Assembly (NCBI GenBank): GCA_965247815.1
Contig: CBDFHW010000012.1
Location: forward strand, 496,001-560,000
Source: CBDAQA01 sp965247815
GTDB taxonomy: Bacteria; Planctomycetota; Phycisphaerae; Tepidisphaerales; Tepidisphaeraceae
Length of the DNA stretch: 64,000 nt
Reading direction: 5' to 3'
The notes under the pieces: model-generated
Told to the model about the DNA's origin: nothing
The model's database searches: none
The model's input: only the letters and a program-made list of their open reading frames with translations
Shown: positions 1 through 8,494 of the stretch, piece by piece
Layout: each line of letters starts with the position of its first letter
Numbering within the stretch: position 1 is the first letter of the stretch
Made by a program: the position numbers and the translations under genes

Positions 1-79
1 CACTCGTGCCGGAATCTTCGGTGGACGGGGCAACTTAAACATTGTTCAACCGGGACCGTGTTCCCGAAGGTTTGGAATC

Positions 80-634
80 ATGCGCGCCAGCGAAGTCCGC
101 AAAGGTCAGGCAGTCATCATCGACGGCAAGCTTTTTGTCGTCACCGGGGCCGATCACAACACGCCGGGCAATCTGCGGGCCAAGGTGCAGTTCAAGCTGC
201 GCGACGTCGGCAAGGGCACGATCATGGACAAGCGGGTCGGCGCGACCGACGACATCGAGACGACCAACCTGGACAGCCGGAACGTCGAATATCTGTACAG
301 CGACAACGACGGTCACATCCTGATGGATCTGGAAACCTACGAGCAGGACACGATCCCCAAGATCATCTTCGGCGACGACATCCTGTACCTCAAACCCAAC
401 ACGCAGTTCACGGCCAACTTCCACGAAGGCAAGGTCGTCAGCTACGAATTGCCGAAGGTGGTGGACCTGCTGATCACGGACACCCCGCCGGTGATCAAAG
501 GCGCGACCGCGACGAACCAATTGAAGGACGCGACGCTGGAGACGGGCCTGACCACCAAGGTGCCGGGCTTCATCGTGACCGGCGAGACGATCCGGATCAA
601 AACCGAAACCGGCGAGTACATGAGCCGCGCCTGA
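80..634 (+). CDS. efp: Elongation factor P (EF-P)
   Basis: EF-P binds the ribosome between the P and E sites and relieves stalling at polyproline stretches. The 184-residue protein has the family length and order: KOW-like domain (about 3-60), first OB domain (65-125), and a C-terminal OB domain ending in VPGFIVTGETIRIKTETGEY. The start ATG is the only one that begins with the conserved RASEVRKGQ stretch. The loop that normally carries a modified Lys or Arg reads HNTPGNLRAKV, so the residue at the tip (31) is Asn, which cannot take beta-lysyl or rhamnosyl modification. The gene stands alone, followed by a long inverted repeat. Family assignment is firm; how the Asn-tip form works is unknown from sequence. 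Confidence 0.96.
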   Translation: MRASEVRKGQAVIIDGKLFVVTGADHNTPGNLRAKVQFKLRDVGKGTIMDKRVGATDDIETTNLDSRNVEYLYSDNDGHILMDLETYEQDTIPKIIFGDDILYLKPNTQFTANFHEGKVVSYELPKVVDLLITDTPPVIKGATATNQLKDATLETGLTTKVPGFIVTGETIRIKTETGEYMSRA

Positions 635-646
635 TACCGAAATAAC

Positions 647-749
647 CCCATTTTAGCCCGGCGTGAACACACGCCGGGTTCGCGCGGATATCGAAATTAA
701 CTTCCATTCTCACGATCCCCGGCGTGTATTCACGCCGGGCTAAAATGGG
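647..749. repeat. Long inverted repeat downstream of efp (TAGCCCGGCGTG family)
   Basis: Two arms of about 32 bases, 647-678 and 718-749, are near-perfect reverse complements. Each reads CCATTTTAGCCCGGCGTG on its own strand. Each arm also contains a smaller hairpin (CCCGGCGTG with CACGCCGGG). It lies between convergent genes and could end transcription from both sides, but its form is that of a dispersed palindromic element. A related short palindrome occurs near 25722-25744. Confidence 0.8.
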
Positions 750-851
750 TCGCCCGGCGAAATGACGCAGCTTCGCAAGGGGCTTTCGCAACCCATTTCA
801 TGGCGACCCGACCGCCGGCCGTCGGGTTCCCGATTGACATTCACCCGGCAA

Positions 852-921
852 CCGTTTAGCCGCCGCACTTGTGCGGCGTTTTCTTTCGTTCGGATGGCGG
901 CACAAGTGCGGCCGCTAAACG
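852..921. repeat. GTTTAGCGG-family palindromic element, copy 1
   Basis: Arms 852-873 and 899-921 pair as CCGTTTAGCCGCCGCACTTG with CAAGTGCGGCCGCTAAACGG. This is the shortest of six clear copies of an element bounded by GTTTAGCGG and CCGCTAAAC. The TAG in the right arm, read on the minus strand, is the stop codon of the ZnuB-like gene. Confidence 0.85.
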
Positions 922-1781
922 GGGACATCTTTGGCCCGCATTGACACGACATGTTTGCCCGCGGAACACAACAAAAACTCCCCGAACAGCACCAGCACCA
1001 TCGCAGGCCCGGCGGGAACGAAGTGCCAGTGTTGATGCACCGCCACCCCCGCGGCGGCGGCGAGGGCGGCAGTCGTGATCGCCGTCGCGAAAACCGTCCG
1101 CAGATCCTGGCTGAGCATTAATGCCGTCGCGCCGGGTAATACGAGCAATGCCGTGACCAGCACGCTGCCGGCGATGCGGATGCCGAGCACGATCGTCAGC
1201 GTCACAAGCATCAACAGCAGGTAATGGATCAACCCCACGCGAATTCCCGACACGCGGGCCATGACCGGGTCGAAGCAGTAATAGACGATTTCCTTGCCTA
1301 GCGAGGCGACGATCAGCACGACCGCCGCGCTCAGCATGACGACCGACATCGCGTACGCCGGGCTGAGGTGGGTCATCTGTCCGAACAGAAAGTCGTCGAA
1401 CCCGACCGGTTCCTGCCCGTGCCGGGCAGCCCGGTAAATTTCCCGGGCCAGGAATCCCCAGGCCAGGCTGGCGACCATGAAGATACCGATGGCCGCGTCG
1501 CTGTTAGTGTGCTGGTGGTTGCTCAGGAATCCGATCGCCAGCGCGGTCAGCAGACAGAAGACGACGACGCACAGGTACGGCATCCACGGATGATCCAGAG
1601 CCGGGAACATCAGCGCCAGCACCCAGGCCGTGCCCGCCCCGCCGAACCCGCTGTGGCTGATGCCTTCCCCGATGAACGCCCAGCGACGCGAGACGACGAA
1701 CACGCTGAGCGTCGCGCAGGCGATCGAAAGACAGACGGCGGCAACCAGGGCGTACATAACAATCCGAACCAGGGGAACCAC
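915..1781 (-). CDS. ABC-3 family metal ABC transporter permease (ZnuB/MntB type)
   Basis: Inner-membrane permease of the zinc/manganese/iron importer family. The 288 residues form about eight hydrophobic segments. Family hallmarks are FVVSRRWAFIGEGISHSG after the first segment, SDAAIGIF, and GSVLVTALLVLPGATA near 205-225. Length fits the family (260-300). No ATPase or substrate-binding protein gene lies beside it, so partners must be upstream outside the window or elsewhere. The start could be GTG at 1781 or ATG at 1757; both precede the first membrane segment. The last codons (DVPV then TAG) run into a GTTTAGCGG repeat, so the present C-terminus may have been set by repeat insertion. Confidence 0.9.
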   Translation of the reverse strand: MVPLVRIVMYALVAAVCLSIACATLSVFVVSRRWAFIGEGISHSGFGGAGTAWVLALMFPALDHPWMPYLCVVVFCLLTALAIGFLSNHQHTNSDAAIGIFMVASLAWGFLAREIYRAARHGQEPVGFDDFLFGQMTHLSPAYAMSVVMLSAAVVLIVASLGKEIVYYCFDPVMARVSGIRVGLIHYLLLMLVTLTIVLGIRIAGSVLVTALLVLPGATALMLSQDLRTVFATAITTAALAAAAGVAVHQHWHFVPAGPAMVLVLFGEFLLCSAGKHVVSMRAKDVPV

Positions 1782-1962
1782 AGGCGAGAAACCAGCCGAC
1801 GAAAGTCAGCCGACGTTGCCGATCGTACCGTGCCCCGCCGGGCGGTGTCGAACGCTTGTGATTCGCAGTTTTTAACCCTCCCGCGGATTCGTTCGGGTCG
1901 AACCCGTGCTAGGATTGTGTCCGGCGTCGGGGAGCCGTGGGTCAAACGAAAGCGTGACACGG

Positions 1963-2808
1963 ATGTCGTTGGAACTCTGCGTATTAGCCAGCGGGTCGTC
2001 GGGCAACTGTTCGGTGATCCGAACACCGGCCGGCGTGTTTCTCGTCGACTGCGGGATCGGCCCGCGGGTGGCGGCGGCTCGCCTTAACGGCACCGGTGTA
2101 TCGCTCGACCAGATCAAGGCCGTCTGCCTGACCCACCTGGACCGCGACCATTTCAACGGGCTTTGGGCATCGACGCTCGCGACTCACCGCATCCGGATTT
2201 ATTGCCCCGCCGACCGCGTGCTTCGGCTGCTGAGTTTTACCGGGTGCAGCAGGCTGGAATCGCTGGTGGTGCCGTTCGACCATCAATCGTTCGAGGTCAT
2301 CCCCGGCGTCACCGTCCGCAGCCTTCGGCTGGCGCACGACGATACCGGCTCACACGCGTTTCACTTCTCCGACGGCGATGGTTCGATCGGTTATGCGACA
2401 GATCTAGGTGTCGTGCCGGACGAACTGGTCGAGCATTTCTGCGGCGTCGACGTGCTGGCGATCGAAAGCAATTACGACCCGGAGATGCAGCGGCTCAGCG
2501 GCCGACCGGCGTTCCTGCAGCGACGGATCATGGGCGGCAGCGGACACCTTTCCAACCAGCAGGCGGTGGCCGCGGTGAAAGCCGTCTTCGACCGCTGCAA
2601 GGCCGCCGGGCATTCACCGCCCGGGAAGGTGGTCGTGCTGCACCGGAGTCGGCAGTGCAACTGCCCCGACCGGTTGCGCGACCTGTTCCTCCGCGACAGC
2701 CGGTTCCGCACACGCTTGGTATTGTCCGAACAACACAGCCGAACCGAATGGCTGAGCGGGTCGAGGCCGATGCGTCCGTGGGTCGGGCAGCAGTTGGTTT
2801 TGTTCTGA
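1963..2808 (+). CDS. MBL-fold metallohydrolase, YycJ/WalJ-like
   Basis: A 281-residue metallo-beta-lactamase-fold hydrolase. The N-terminus LCVLASGSSGNCSVI is the signature of the YycJ/WalJ group, and ATG 1963 is chosen because it begins just before it. The metal motif reads THLDRDHFNG (H58, D60, D62, H63), so the usual second His of HxHxDH is Asp. Later motifs are DLGVV, the GGSGHLSN metal-ligand stretch and a C-terminal CNCPD. YycJ-type proteins are thought to be nucleases or phosphodiesterases, but the substrate here is unknown. A TAGGAT hexamer at about 1911 could be its -10 site. It is transcribed divergently from the permease gene. Confidence 0.85.
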   Translation: MSLELCVLASGSSGNCSVIRTPAGVFLVDCGIGPRVAAARLNGTGVSLDQIKAVCLTHLDRDHFNGLWASTLATHRIRIYCPADRVLRLLSFTGCSRLESLVVPFDHQSFEVIPGVTVRSLRLAHDDTGSHAFHFSDGDGSIGYATDLGVVPDELVEHFCGVDVLAIESNYDPEMQRLSGRPAFLQRRIMGGSGHLSNQQAVAAVKAVFDRCKAAGHSPPGKVVVLHRSRQCNCPDRLRDLFLRDSRFRTRLVLSEQHSRTEWLSGSRPMRPWVGQQLVLF

Positions 2809-2891
2809 TCATTGCTCCGATCCTGATAAAATTCGAACTACGGTAAGATTTTTTGATAACCGAGCCCGGAAGTCGACGGATCGCCGGAGTG

Positions 2892-3047
2892 CAAAACGGT
2901 GTCCGGGGATAAAAAACGGTGTCCGACACCGTTTCTATAAAAATAGTTGAAAACAAGACTTAAATAGAGGAGCCGGTTTTGCAATAAACTCCGATAAATA
3001 CCCAAAAACTATCGACAATCTAAAAAACGGTGTCCAACACCGTTTTC
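2892..3047. repeat. ACGGTGTCNGACACCGT palindromes, doublet 1
   Basis: Two full palindromes (2911-2936 and 3022-3047) and one half copy (2892-2903) lie in the 404-base gap before the secreted beta-helix gene. Each is a perfect or near-perfect ACGGTGTCNGACACCGT flanked by A and T runs. The same unit occurs as close pairs at 5875-5966 and 16158-16227. Confidence 0.9.
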
Positions 3048-3067
3048 GCCGGTTACGCGATTTGCTG

Positions 3068-3117
3068 GTCGACCCATGCCCTGCCGGGACGGGGCTATCA
3101 AACATTGGAAAGTTGCA
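3068..3117. repeat. TTTGATAGCCCCG-family repeat, copy 1 (minus orientation)
   Basis: Read on the minus strand this contains TTTGATAGCCCCGTCCCGGC, then AGGGC and GTCGAC, with CCCTGCCGGGACGGGG forming a stem. A second copy is at 11065-11119. Apart from the repeats, the 2809-3212 gap holds no supported gene. Confidence 0.7.
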
Positions 3118-3198
3118 CAAAACGCGCGGGAAGACGTCGCAATCCGTATGTCGTTAATCCAGTGAACGCGCCCGTGTGAGAGATCGACGCCGGCGGAA

Positions 3199-3204
3199 TA
3201 CAAT
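3199..3204 (+). promoter_or_regulatory. -10-like TACAAT before the beta-helix gene
   Basis: TACAAT is followed by 8 bases and then the ATG at 3213, and no Shine-Dalgarno sequence is present. This spacing predicts a transcript that starts at or beside the start codon. No clear -35 box is visible. Confidence 0.5.
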
Positions 3205-3212
3205 TTCGACCT

Positions 3213-5024
3213 ATGCGATCTCACTGCTTTGCGTGCGTGCTGTTGTGTTCTCTGGTGACGGCCTGTTTCGGGCAGGCCACCGCGCCGTCGATCCCCGAGC
3301 CGTGGCGGCCGACCGGACAGAAACCGGGGTTCGAAGTGCTGCCGTCGCCGTGCGTCGCGCCGGGGGTGATACACGTCAATGGTTTGAGCTTCCCATTACC
3401 GGCCGGCACGCCGTTGACGGCCCGGTACGACTGGGACTTCGGCGACCCGCAGGGGAAGTACAACACGTTGACCGGGTTCAATGCCGCGCACGTGTACGAC
3501 CGTCCCGGGACGTATTCCATTCGCCTGACCGTGACCGACGAGACCGGCCATTCAGAGACCGCGTCGGCTAACGTGGTGATGGCCGAGAACAACCGAAAGT
3601 CGATCTTCGTCTCAGCCGACGGTTCGGATTCGAATGCGGCCGGCACCGAAGCGGCCCCGCTGCAGTCGCTCGAACGCGCGGTGCTGCTGCTCCCCGATCA
3701 CGGTGAAATTCTGCTCAAGGCGGGCGGCACGTACACGGCCGGGGGTGTGATGAAACTGCGCCGCTCGGATGTGCTGATCACGAGGTATGGCGAAGGGGCC
3801 GACCCGGTTATCAATCTGGAAAAAACGCCCACGCGGAAGAACGTCGGATTCTTTGCGATTGATGCGCGGTGCAATGGGATCACGTTCGACCGGTTGACGA
3901 TGAGCACGCCGTACGCGGTCGCCGACGACGCCGAGGCGCCCAAGATCGGGCTGGACCCGATCCTGGTGCGCGGCCGGAACATCACCGTGCGAGACTGCAC
4001 GTTTCTAAACGTCGACACGGCCGTCAATGCCAACGGGTCACCGGTCGGGCTGCTCGTGCAGGGGTGCAAATCCCCGCTGAAAACCGGGCTCCGGGCGTAC
4101 CTGGTCTGGGGGCAGGGGACGGACCTGGTGTATTTGGGAAATCAGGCGGCGAACAGCACCCGCGAGCACATCGTCCGCCTGAGCGGAGTGGACGGCGCGT
4201 TGATCTTCGACAATGAATTCACCAACGACGACCGCCGGCCGGGGGATAAATATGATTTCTCCAAAGGGGCGATCGAGATGCACCTGGGGTCGTACGCGTA
4301 CATTGCCGGGAACAAAATTTCCGGCGGGACGATCCGGGTCGGTCCGCTCGGGCTGCACGAGCCCCCGTCGACGGCCACCACCTGGGCGGTGATCGAAAAC
4401 AACACTGTGAAGGACACGTACATCGTGGCTAACCCCGGGTCGCATCACGTGATGATCCGGAACAATGTCGTGAGCAACGACAAGCTGCAGGCGATACAGT
4501 TGCAGGCCCCGGACAAGGACGGGCGAAACGTCAGCGACGTGCACATTCTGAACAACACCGCCATCGACAACGGCACCACCGGCGCGTTCTTAAAGATCTG
4601 GGGACACGTCGACGGCATCGAGATGAAAAATAACCTGTTGGTGGCGCCGAAGCTGAACGTCGGCGCGAACGGCGCGGCATTCGTGAACACGAACGAAGCA
4701 GACCTGGGCAGTTTCACCGAGATCGCCAACAACGTCTGGCCGGACTCGAAGCAGAGCCGGGGCAACGGATTTCTGATCGCCGGGAAGACCCGGACGACCA
4801 CCGACTGGGCGAGCCTGCCGCAGGTGAAGGACGACGCGTTCGCGGAGGTGACCACCGACGAGTCGGGCGCGCCATCGGGTGACGAGAACATTTTGAGACA
4901 GGGCAAGCCGCACCCGGCTGTTGGTTTTGATCGACAGGGTCACCGCCGTCCGGGCGACCGAACGACCGCCGGCGCGGTCGAGCTCGCGCCGGCGACAGCA
5001 CGGCCGAACCCGGCAAAAAAATAG
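3213..5024 (+). CDS. Secreted PKD-domain and parallel beta-helix protein
   Basis: A 603-residue exported protein. Residues 1-20 (MRSHCFACVLLCSLVTACFG) form a signal peptide. A PKD-like domain follows at about 60-125 (YDWDFGDPQG, then YDRPGTYSIRLTVTDETG). From about 128 (IFVSADGSDSNAAGT) the protein has the pattern of a right-handed parallel beta-helix of the pectate-lyase/DUF1565 kind, with repeated N-rich turns such as IENNTVKDTYIV, IRNNVVSNDK and ILNNTAIDNG up to about 500. Such proteins usually bind or cleave polysaccharides outside the cell. No catalytic set could be assigned, so the substrate is open. It appears to be transcribed alone. Confidence 0.8.
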   Translation: MRSHCFACVLLCSLVTACFGQATAPSIPEPWRPTGQKPGFEVLPSPCVAPGVIHVNGLSFPLPAGTPLTARYDWDFGDPQGKYNTLTGFNAAHVYDRPGTYSIRLTVTDETGHSETASANVVMAENNRKSIFVSADGSDSNAAGTEAAPLQSLERAVLLLPDHGEILLKAGGTYTAGGVMKLRRSDVLITRYGEGADPVINLEKTPTRKNVGFFAIDARCNGITFDRLTMSTPYAVADDAEAPKIGLDPILVRGRNITVRDCTFLNVDTAVNANGSPVGLLVQGCKSPLKTGLRAYLVWGQGTDLVYLGNQAANSTREHIVRLSGVDGALIFDNEFTNDDRRPGDKYDFSKGAIEMHLGSYAYIAGNKISGGTIRVGPLGLHEPPSTATTWAVIENNTVKDTYIVANPGSHHVMIRNNVVSNDKLQAIQLQAPDKDGRNVSDVHILNNTAIDNGTTGAFLKIWGHVDGIEMKNNLLVAPKLNVGANGAAFVNTNEADLGSFTEIANNVWPDSKQSRGNGFLIAGKTRTTTDWASLPQVKDDAFAEVTTDESGAPSGDENILRQGKPHPAVGFDRQGHRRPGDRTTAGAVELAPATARPNPAKK

Positions 5025-5182
5025 TTCGGCGTGTCGAGGCTCAACGTCGCGTGGGTCGGCTTACGTACTTGTCCCCTGTAAGAGCATCGCAACAAAATTG
5101 CGAGCCGGGAGTTATACTGAGCGGCCGGGTTGTGTTGCGGCAGTCGGACCGCTTTTATTGTCATTCTCGAAGGACGGGCACC

Positions 5183-5671
5183 ATGTCGGAAATGAATCGT
5201 CGAGGTTTTCTGGTCGCGGCGGGGGTCGCGGCGGCGGCGGTGATTTCATTGCCGGTGTTGCAGGCACGGGCCGAACCGGGCGACCGGGGCGGTGGGAATA
5301 CGGCCAAGCCGGACAAGCCGGTGGACGTCGGAACGTTGAAGTCGTACGACAAGGAAAAGGTCACTGAAACCTGGGCCAAAAAGCCCGGCAGGTTCTTCGT
5401 CATCCGCCGGGACGGCAAACTTTACGCCTGCAGTTCATTGTGCACGCACAAGAACCGGCCGATCACGGTGAAAAATGACGAGCTGTTCTGCCCGTCGCAC
5501 AAGAGCCATTTCACATTCGAAGGCACGGTGACCGGCGGGCCGGCCAAGAGCTCGCTGCCGCGGTACGGCATTAGCGTCGACGAAAAGGGCCACGTGCTGG
5601 TCGACTGCTCGAAAGAGTTTTCTGAAACCAAGTGGGACGACGCGGACAGCTTCGTGAAGATCCCGGCCTGA
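5183..5671 (+). CDS. Tat-exported Rieske [2Fe-2S] protein
   Basis: A 162-residue iron-sulfur protein predicted to act outside the cytoplasmic membrane. The N-terminus NRRGFLVAAGVAAAAV is a twin-arginine signal, and ATG 5183 is chosen because it begins four residues before it. The Rieske cluster ligands are present as CTH (C87, H89) and CPSH (C103, H106), 16 residues apart. FTFEGTVTGGPAKSSL matches the usual Rieske C-terminal part. The short form fits Rieske ferredoxin or arsenite-oxidase small-subunit-like proteins rather than a full cytochrome bc subunit. No partner oxidase or cytochrome gene is adjacent, so its electron-transfer partner cannot be named. Confidence 0.88.
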   Translation: MSEMNRRGFLVAAGVAAAAVISLPVLQARAEPGDRGGGNTAKPDKPVDVGTLKSYDKEKVTETWAKKPGRFFVIRRDGKLYACSSLCTHKNRPITVKNDELFCPSHKSHFTFEGTVTGGPAKSSLPRYGISVDEKGHVLVDCSKEFSETKWDDADSFVKIPA

Positions 5672-5692
5672 GTTCTCAACGAAAATTAAATC

Positions 5693-5755
5693 GCAAGCAG
5701 GACGCAGAACAAAAGTCGCAGGTCGGCATTTTGCTCTGCGTTCTGCGATTGGTGG
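5693..5755. repeat. Imperfect inverted repeat after the Rieske gene
   Basis: The arm GACGCAGAACAAAAG (about 5701-5715) pairs imperfectly with TTTTGCTCTGCGTTCTGCG (about 5730-5748). It lies just after the Rieske stop and may act as a terminator or be a repeat element. No gene is supported in the 5672-6003 gap. Confidence 0.5.
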
Positions 5756-5874
5756 GTTACTCGCATTGCGTCTGAAATGATGGGAAAACCAGGTGAACCT
5801 CATCGGAATGGAGGCAACTGGTTTTCCGAATCACCGCGGCAGGCCACCGGCCTTCGGTCGGACACCGCGACGCG

Positions 5875-5966
5875 AAAAAACGGTGTCGGACACCGTTTGA
5901 TGCCGTTGTTACTTAAAGGCATTCAAAGACGAATTTTATAAAAACGGTGTCTGACACCGTTTTTTT
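5875..5966. repeat. ACGGTGTCNGACACCGT palindromes, doublet 2
   Basis: Two copies, 5875-5900 (central base G) and 5941-5966 (central base T), are separated by 40 bases of AT-rich sequence. Both carry A-run and T-run flanks, so each could also work as an intrinsic terminator. Confidence 0.9.
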
Positions 5967-6003
5967 ATTTATGGATTTAAAACAGCTTAAAACTGCGGCA
6001 AAC

Positions 6004-7239
6004 TTAATCGGAATTCAGACTGCTGCTTCTCCGAATTACTGCCGCGGGCCAGCGGCCTTCTGCTGCCGGGGTTTCACCTTCGATGCGGTCGCCATGGCCG
6101 AGATAGATCGTGCGAGCCGACTCGCGCATGGGGGTGCCGCAGGGGTTTGAAATCGCCGGCAACGAATCCGGGCGGACCTCCCGGCGGACGAACGCGATCG
6201 TCTGGTCTTTCACCAGCGACAGCTCAAAGCTCGCCGAGCCGTTCTCGGACACGTTCAGAGTCATATCGCAACCGGCCAGGGCGGACCGGGAGCTAAAAAT
6301 CGGGTGAAGCCAGCCCGCCCAGGGCACGACCGCCCGGCCGGTCGCCCGCGCGCGTTCGAACACCCAGGCGTCTTTCTGCACCAAGCCATTACCCGAGACG
6401 ATTACGTCCCCGCCGGCTTGTTCGGTCGAGCCGAATGATCTTTGCCAGGCCGCGGCGCTGACAATTGTACTCACTACTATGACCGCCAGTGCCGGGAGCA
6501 CCCAGCGGTTGCGAAGCAGCGTAACGCCCGCGATCAGCAAAAATAGCAGGACGGCCACGGCAGCGATTTGCCGCCGGACCGACACCGGCCAGCCGGTCGA
6601 CCAGGCGAACGTCGGGCTGTAAGCGTCGGGGACGACGAGTTGATCGACCGGCCCCCGGGGCGTGTAGGCCAGCACCCACAGTGGCCCGCGTCGTTGCCAG
6701 GGCCAGTTGTCGGACGGCTTGTTGTCCCCGGTGACCGCCAGCGTTGTGCCCCCGGCGAGCAACGCGGACCGCTGGCCGGGGGTGATGCGGGCCATGGTGT
6801 CGGCATCCACCATAATCGCATTCAACGCTTCCCAGGCGGCGGGCGGCCCGGGGAGCGGGTCGGACGGGTCGAGGTGGATCGGCAGAATGTGGTCACCCGG
6901 AAACAACGCCGCGGCGAGATCGGTGTCGGCGGTCGATCCGATCAGCCGCTCGTGTTCGCCGGGCACGTGCAACGGCAAAGATCCACCTGACCAGTGCAGA
7001 TCGCCGGGCACGTCGACTATCAGCATCGGGACAATCGATCGCGCGGTCTGTGTCGAGGGCATCATCACGTCGATCGCGCCGGCGGCTTCGAAATGCGTCG
7101 CGGGCGACTCGGTCATCTCGATCGGGAAATATTTGCCCGGTCGACAGTAACCCCCGAGCGGCAGACGCACCCCCGCAACCGCGGGCCCGGTCGACACCAG
7201 TGCGATGAGAATAAAACGACAGGCGATCCGGAAATTCAT
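6004..7239 (-). CDS. Exported membrane protein of unknown function
   Basis: I do not recognise this 411-residue protein. It starts with a signal peptide (MNFRIACRFILIALVSTGPA), which selects ATG 7239 over 7260. A large extracytoplasmic region follows, then two hydrophobic segments at about 225-270 (IAAVAVLLFLLIAGVTLL and VLPALAVIVVSTIVSAAAW) and a C-terminal soluble region. The arrangement resembles BatD-like or membrane-anchored proteins of the VWA/MoxR systems seen in planctomycetes, but no motif proves this. It is divergent from the adenylate kinase gene. Its 3' end lies 38 bases from the second ACGGTGTC doublet. Confidence 0.7.
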   Translation of the reverse strand: MNFRIACRFILIALVSTGPAVAGVRLPLGGYCRPGKYFPIEMTESPATHFEAAGAIDVMMPSTQTARSIVPMLIVDVPGDLHWSGGSLPLHVPGEHERLIGSTADTDLAAALFPGDHILPIHLDPSDPLPGPPAAWEALNAIMVDADTMARITPGQRSALLAGGTTLAVTGDNKPSDNWPWQRRGPLWVLAYTPRGPVDQLVVPDAYSPTFAWSTGWPVSVRRQIAAVAVLLFLLIAGVTLLRNRWVLPALAVIVVSTIVSAAAWQRSFGSTEQAGGDVIVSGNGLVQKDAWVFERARATGRAVVPWAGWLHPIFSSRSALAGCDMTLNVSENGSASFELSLVKDQTIAFVRREVRPDSLPAISNPCGTPMRESARTIYLGHGDRIEGETPAAEGRWPAAVIRRSSSLNSD

Positions 7240-7345
7240 GCGCCTTCCGCGAGTCCCCATTCGTCTCGGACGCGAAGTCGGCGGGGGACAAACGCCGAGC
7301 CCGGCTTTATTCCTTCGTCCGCCGTTATGGCGTAGAGTAATTGGA

Positions 7346-8068
7346 ATGCGCTATAAGTCGATTCTCCTCTTCGGTGCCCCCGGCAGCGGTAAAGGCACGC
7401 AGGGCAAAATCCTGGGTTCGATTCCAGGATTTTATCACAACGCCACGGGCGAGATTTTCCGATCGCTGGACCTTCAAAGTGAAATGGGCCGGGTGTTCTG
7501 GGAGTACGCCGGTCGCGGGCAGCTGGTGCCCGACGAGCTGACGATTCGGCTCTGGAAGCAGTACATCAAGGGGATGGAAATGGTCAACCAGTTCCACCCC
7601 GAGTCCGAAATTCTGGTGCTGGACGGCATCCCCCGGAACCTGGAACAGGCGCAGCTGCTCGAGGACACGATCGACGTTCAGAAGGTTGTGTACCTTCGGT
7701 GCGCGGATTTGAGCAAGATGGTCGAACGACTCCGCCGGCGGGCTTTGCGGGAGAACCGGTTTGACGACGCCAACGACGAAGTCATCCACCGCCGGCTGGT
7801 CGAGTATGAGGCCAAAACCCGGCCGGTGCTGAGTTTTTACCCGGCCGACAAGATCGAGCAGATCGACGCGACGATGTCGCAGATCCGGGTCTTAAATTCG
7901 ATCCTGAAGGTGATGGTCCCGATCAAGGAAGCGCACGACGAGCTTAGAGTTCCGCCCCCGGTGAGCCCGACAAACCTGACGGGAACGGCCAAGGCGGACA
8001 ACATTCTGCCGCCCACCGAAACGCCCCCGCCGCCCGCACCGGCGGCTTTGAAAGGCGTCCCGAACTGA
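7346..8068 (+). CDS. adk: Adenylate kinase family nucleoside monophosphate kinase
   Basis: P-loop kinase that moves phosphate between ATP and a nucleoside monophosphate in the cytoplasm. The 240 residues show the P-loop GAPGSGKGTQ at 9-18, NATGEIFR (NMP-binding), LDGIPRNLEQAQ (DGFPR-like motif) and RRRALRENRFDDAND followed by a short LID. LID zinc cysteines are absent. The C-terminus carries about 30 Pro-rich residues (PPTETPPPPAPAA) beyond the kinase fold. ATG 7346 starts at the conserved first strand. A TAGAGT hexamer lies 7 bases upstream with no Shine-Dalgarno. Specificity for AMP is likely but not proven. Confidence 0.88.
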   Translation: MRYKSILLFGAPGSGKGTQGKILGSIPGFYHNATGEIFRSLDLQSEMGRVFWEYAGRGQLVPDELTIRLWKQYIKGMEMVNQFHPESEILVLDGIPRNLEQAQLLEDTIDVQKVVYLRCADLSKMVERLRRRALRENRFDDANDEVIHRRLVEYEAKTRPVLSFYPADKIEQIDATMSQIRVLNSILKVMVPIKEAHDELRVPPPVSPTNLTGTAKADNILPPTETPPPPAPAALKGVPN

Positions 8069-8086
8069 CCGCGGAATTCGCCGATT

Positions 8087-8195
8087 TCCTCTCGCCCGGT
8101 ATGCCGCGATGAGGGTGGTTTCAATCGTAAAACAGGGTTGGAAAAGCGAATCCACCCTCATCCTAACCTTCTGCCGGTTTACCGGGAGAAGGGAC
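8087..8195. repeat. Inverted repeat of the ACCCTCATCC/GGAGAAGG family
   Basis: CTCTCGCCCGGTATGCCGCG and GATGAGGGTGG (8090-8121) face CCACCCTCATCC and TTTACCGGGAGAAGG (8152-8195) in opposite orientation. This pattern is common between genes in many large bacterial genomes. The rest of the 8069-8494 gap shows no gene. Confidence 0.65.
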
Positions 8196-8494
8196 CGGAG
8201 TAGGCCTGTCCGAGTCATTCTGCCCTCATCCCGCCCCCTGATTTTGCCGAATTAACTGGACAGGAACCGGTCTTCGGTTACGATCCGGTCTACGGAAGAA
8301 CGCATCTGCCTTGTTTCGGTGAACGCCCCGCCCGTTTTCCTGCCAGGAATTTTTGATTCGTTTCTCGATCCGATATCCTTGTTTACCTGCCCGAGTGGGC
8401 CCGCGTATTCTTTATGCGGCCGGTCGGGGGGTGACACGATCTCGCGGCCGCTGTTGCGGTAGTGGCGGGAAAGTCCTGAAGTAAGAAAAAATTT

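Noticed and set aside
915..1781. Complete metal ABC transporter operon
   Set aside because: Only the permease is present; no ATPase or binding protein gene was found on either side.
7408..7431. tRNA T-arm-like sequence (CCTGGGTTCGATTCCAGG)
   Set aside because: It lies in the adenylate kinase reading frame, and no acceptor, D or anticodon arms could be found around it.
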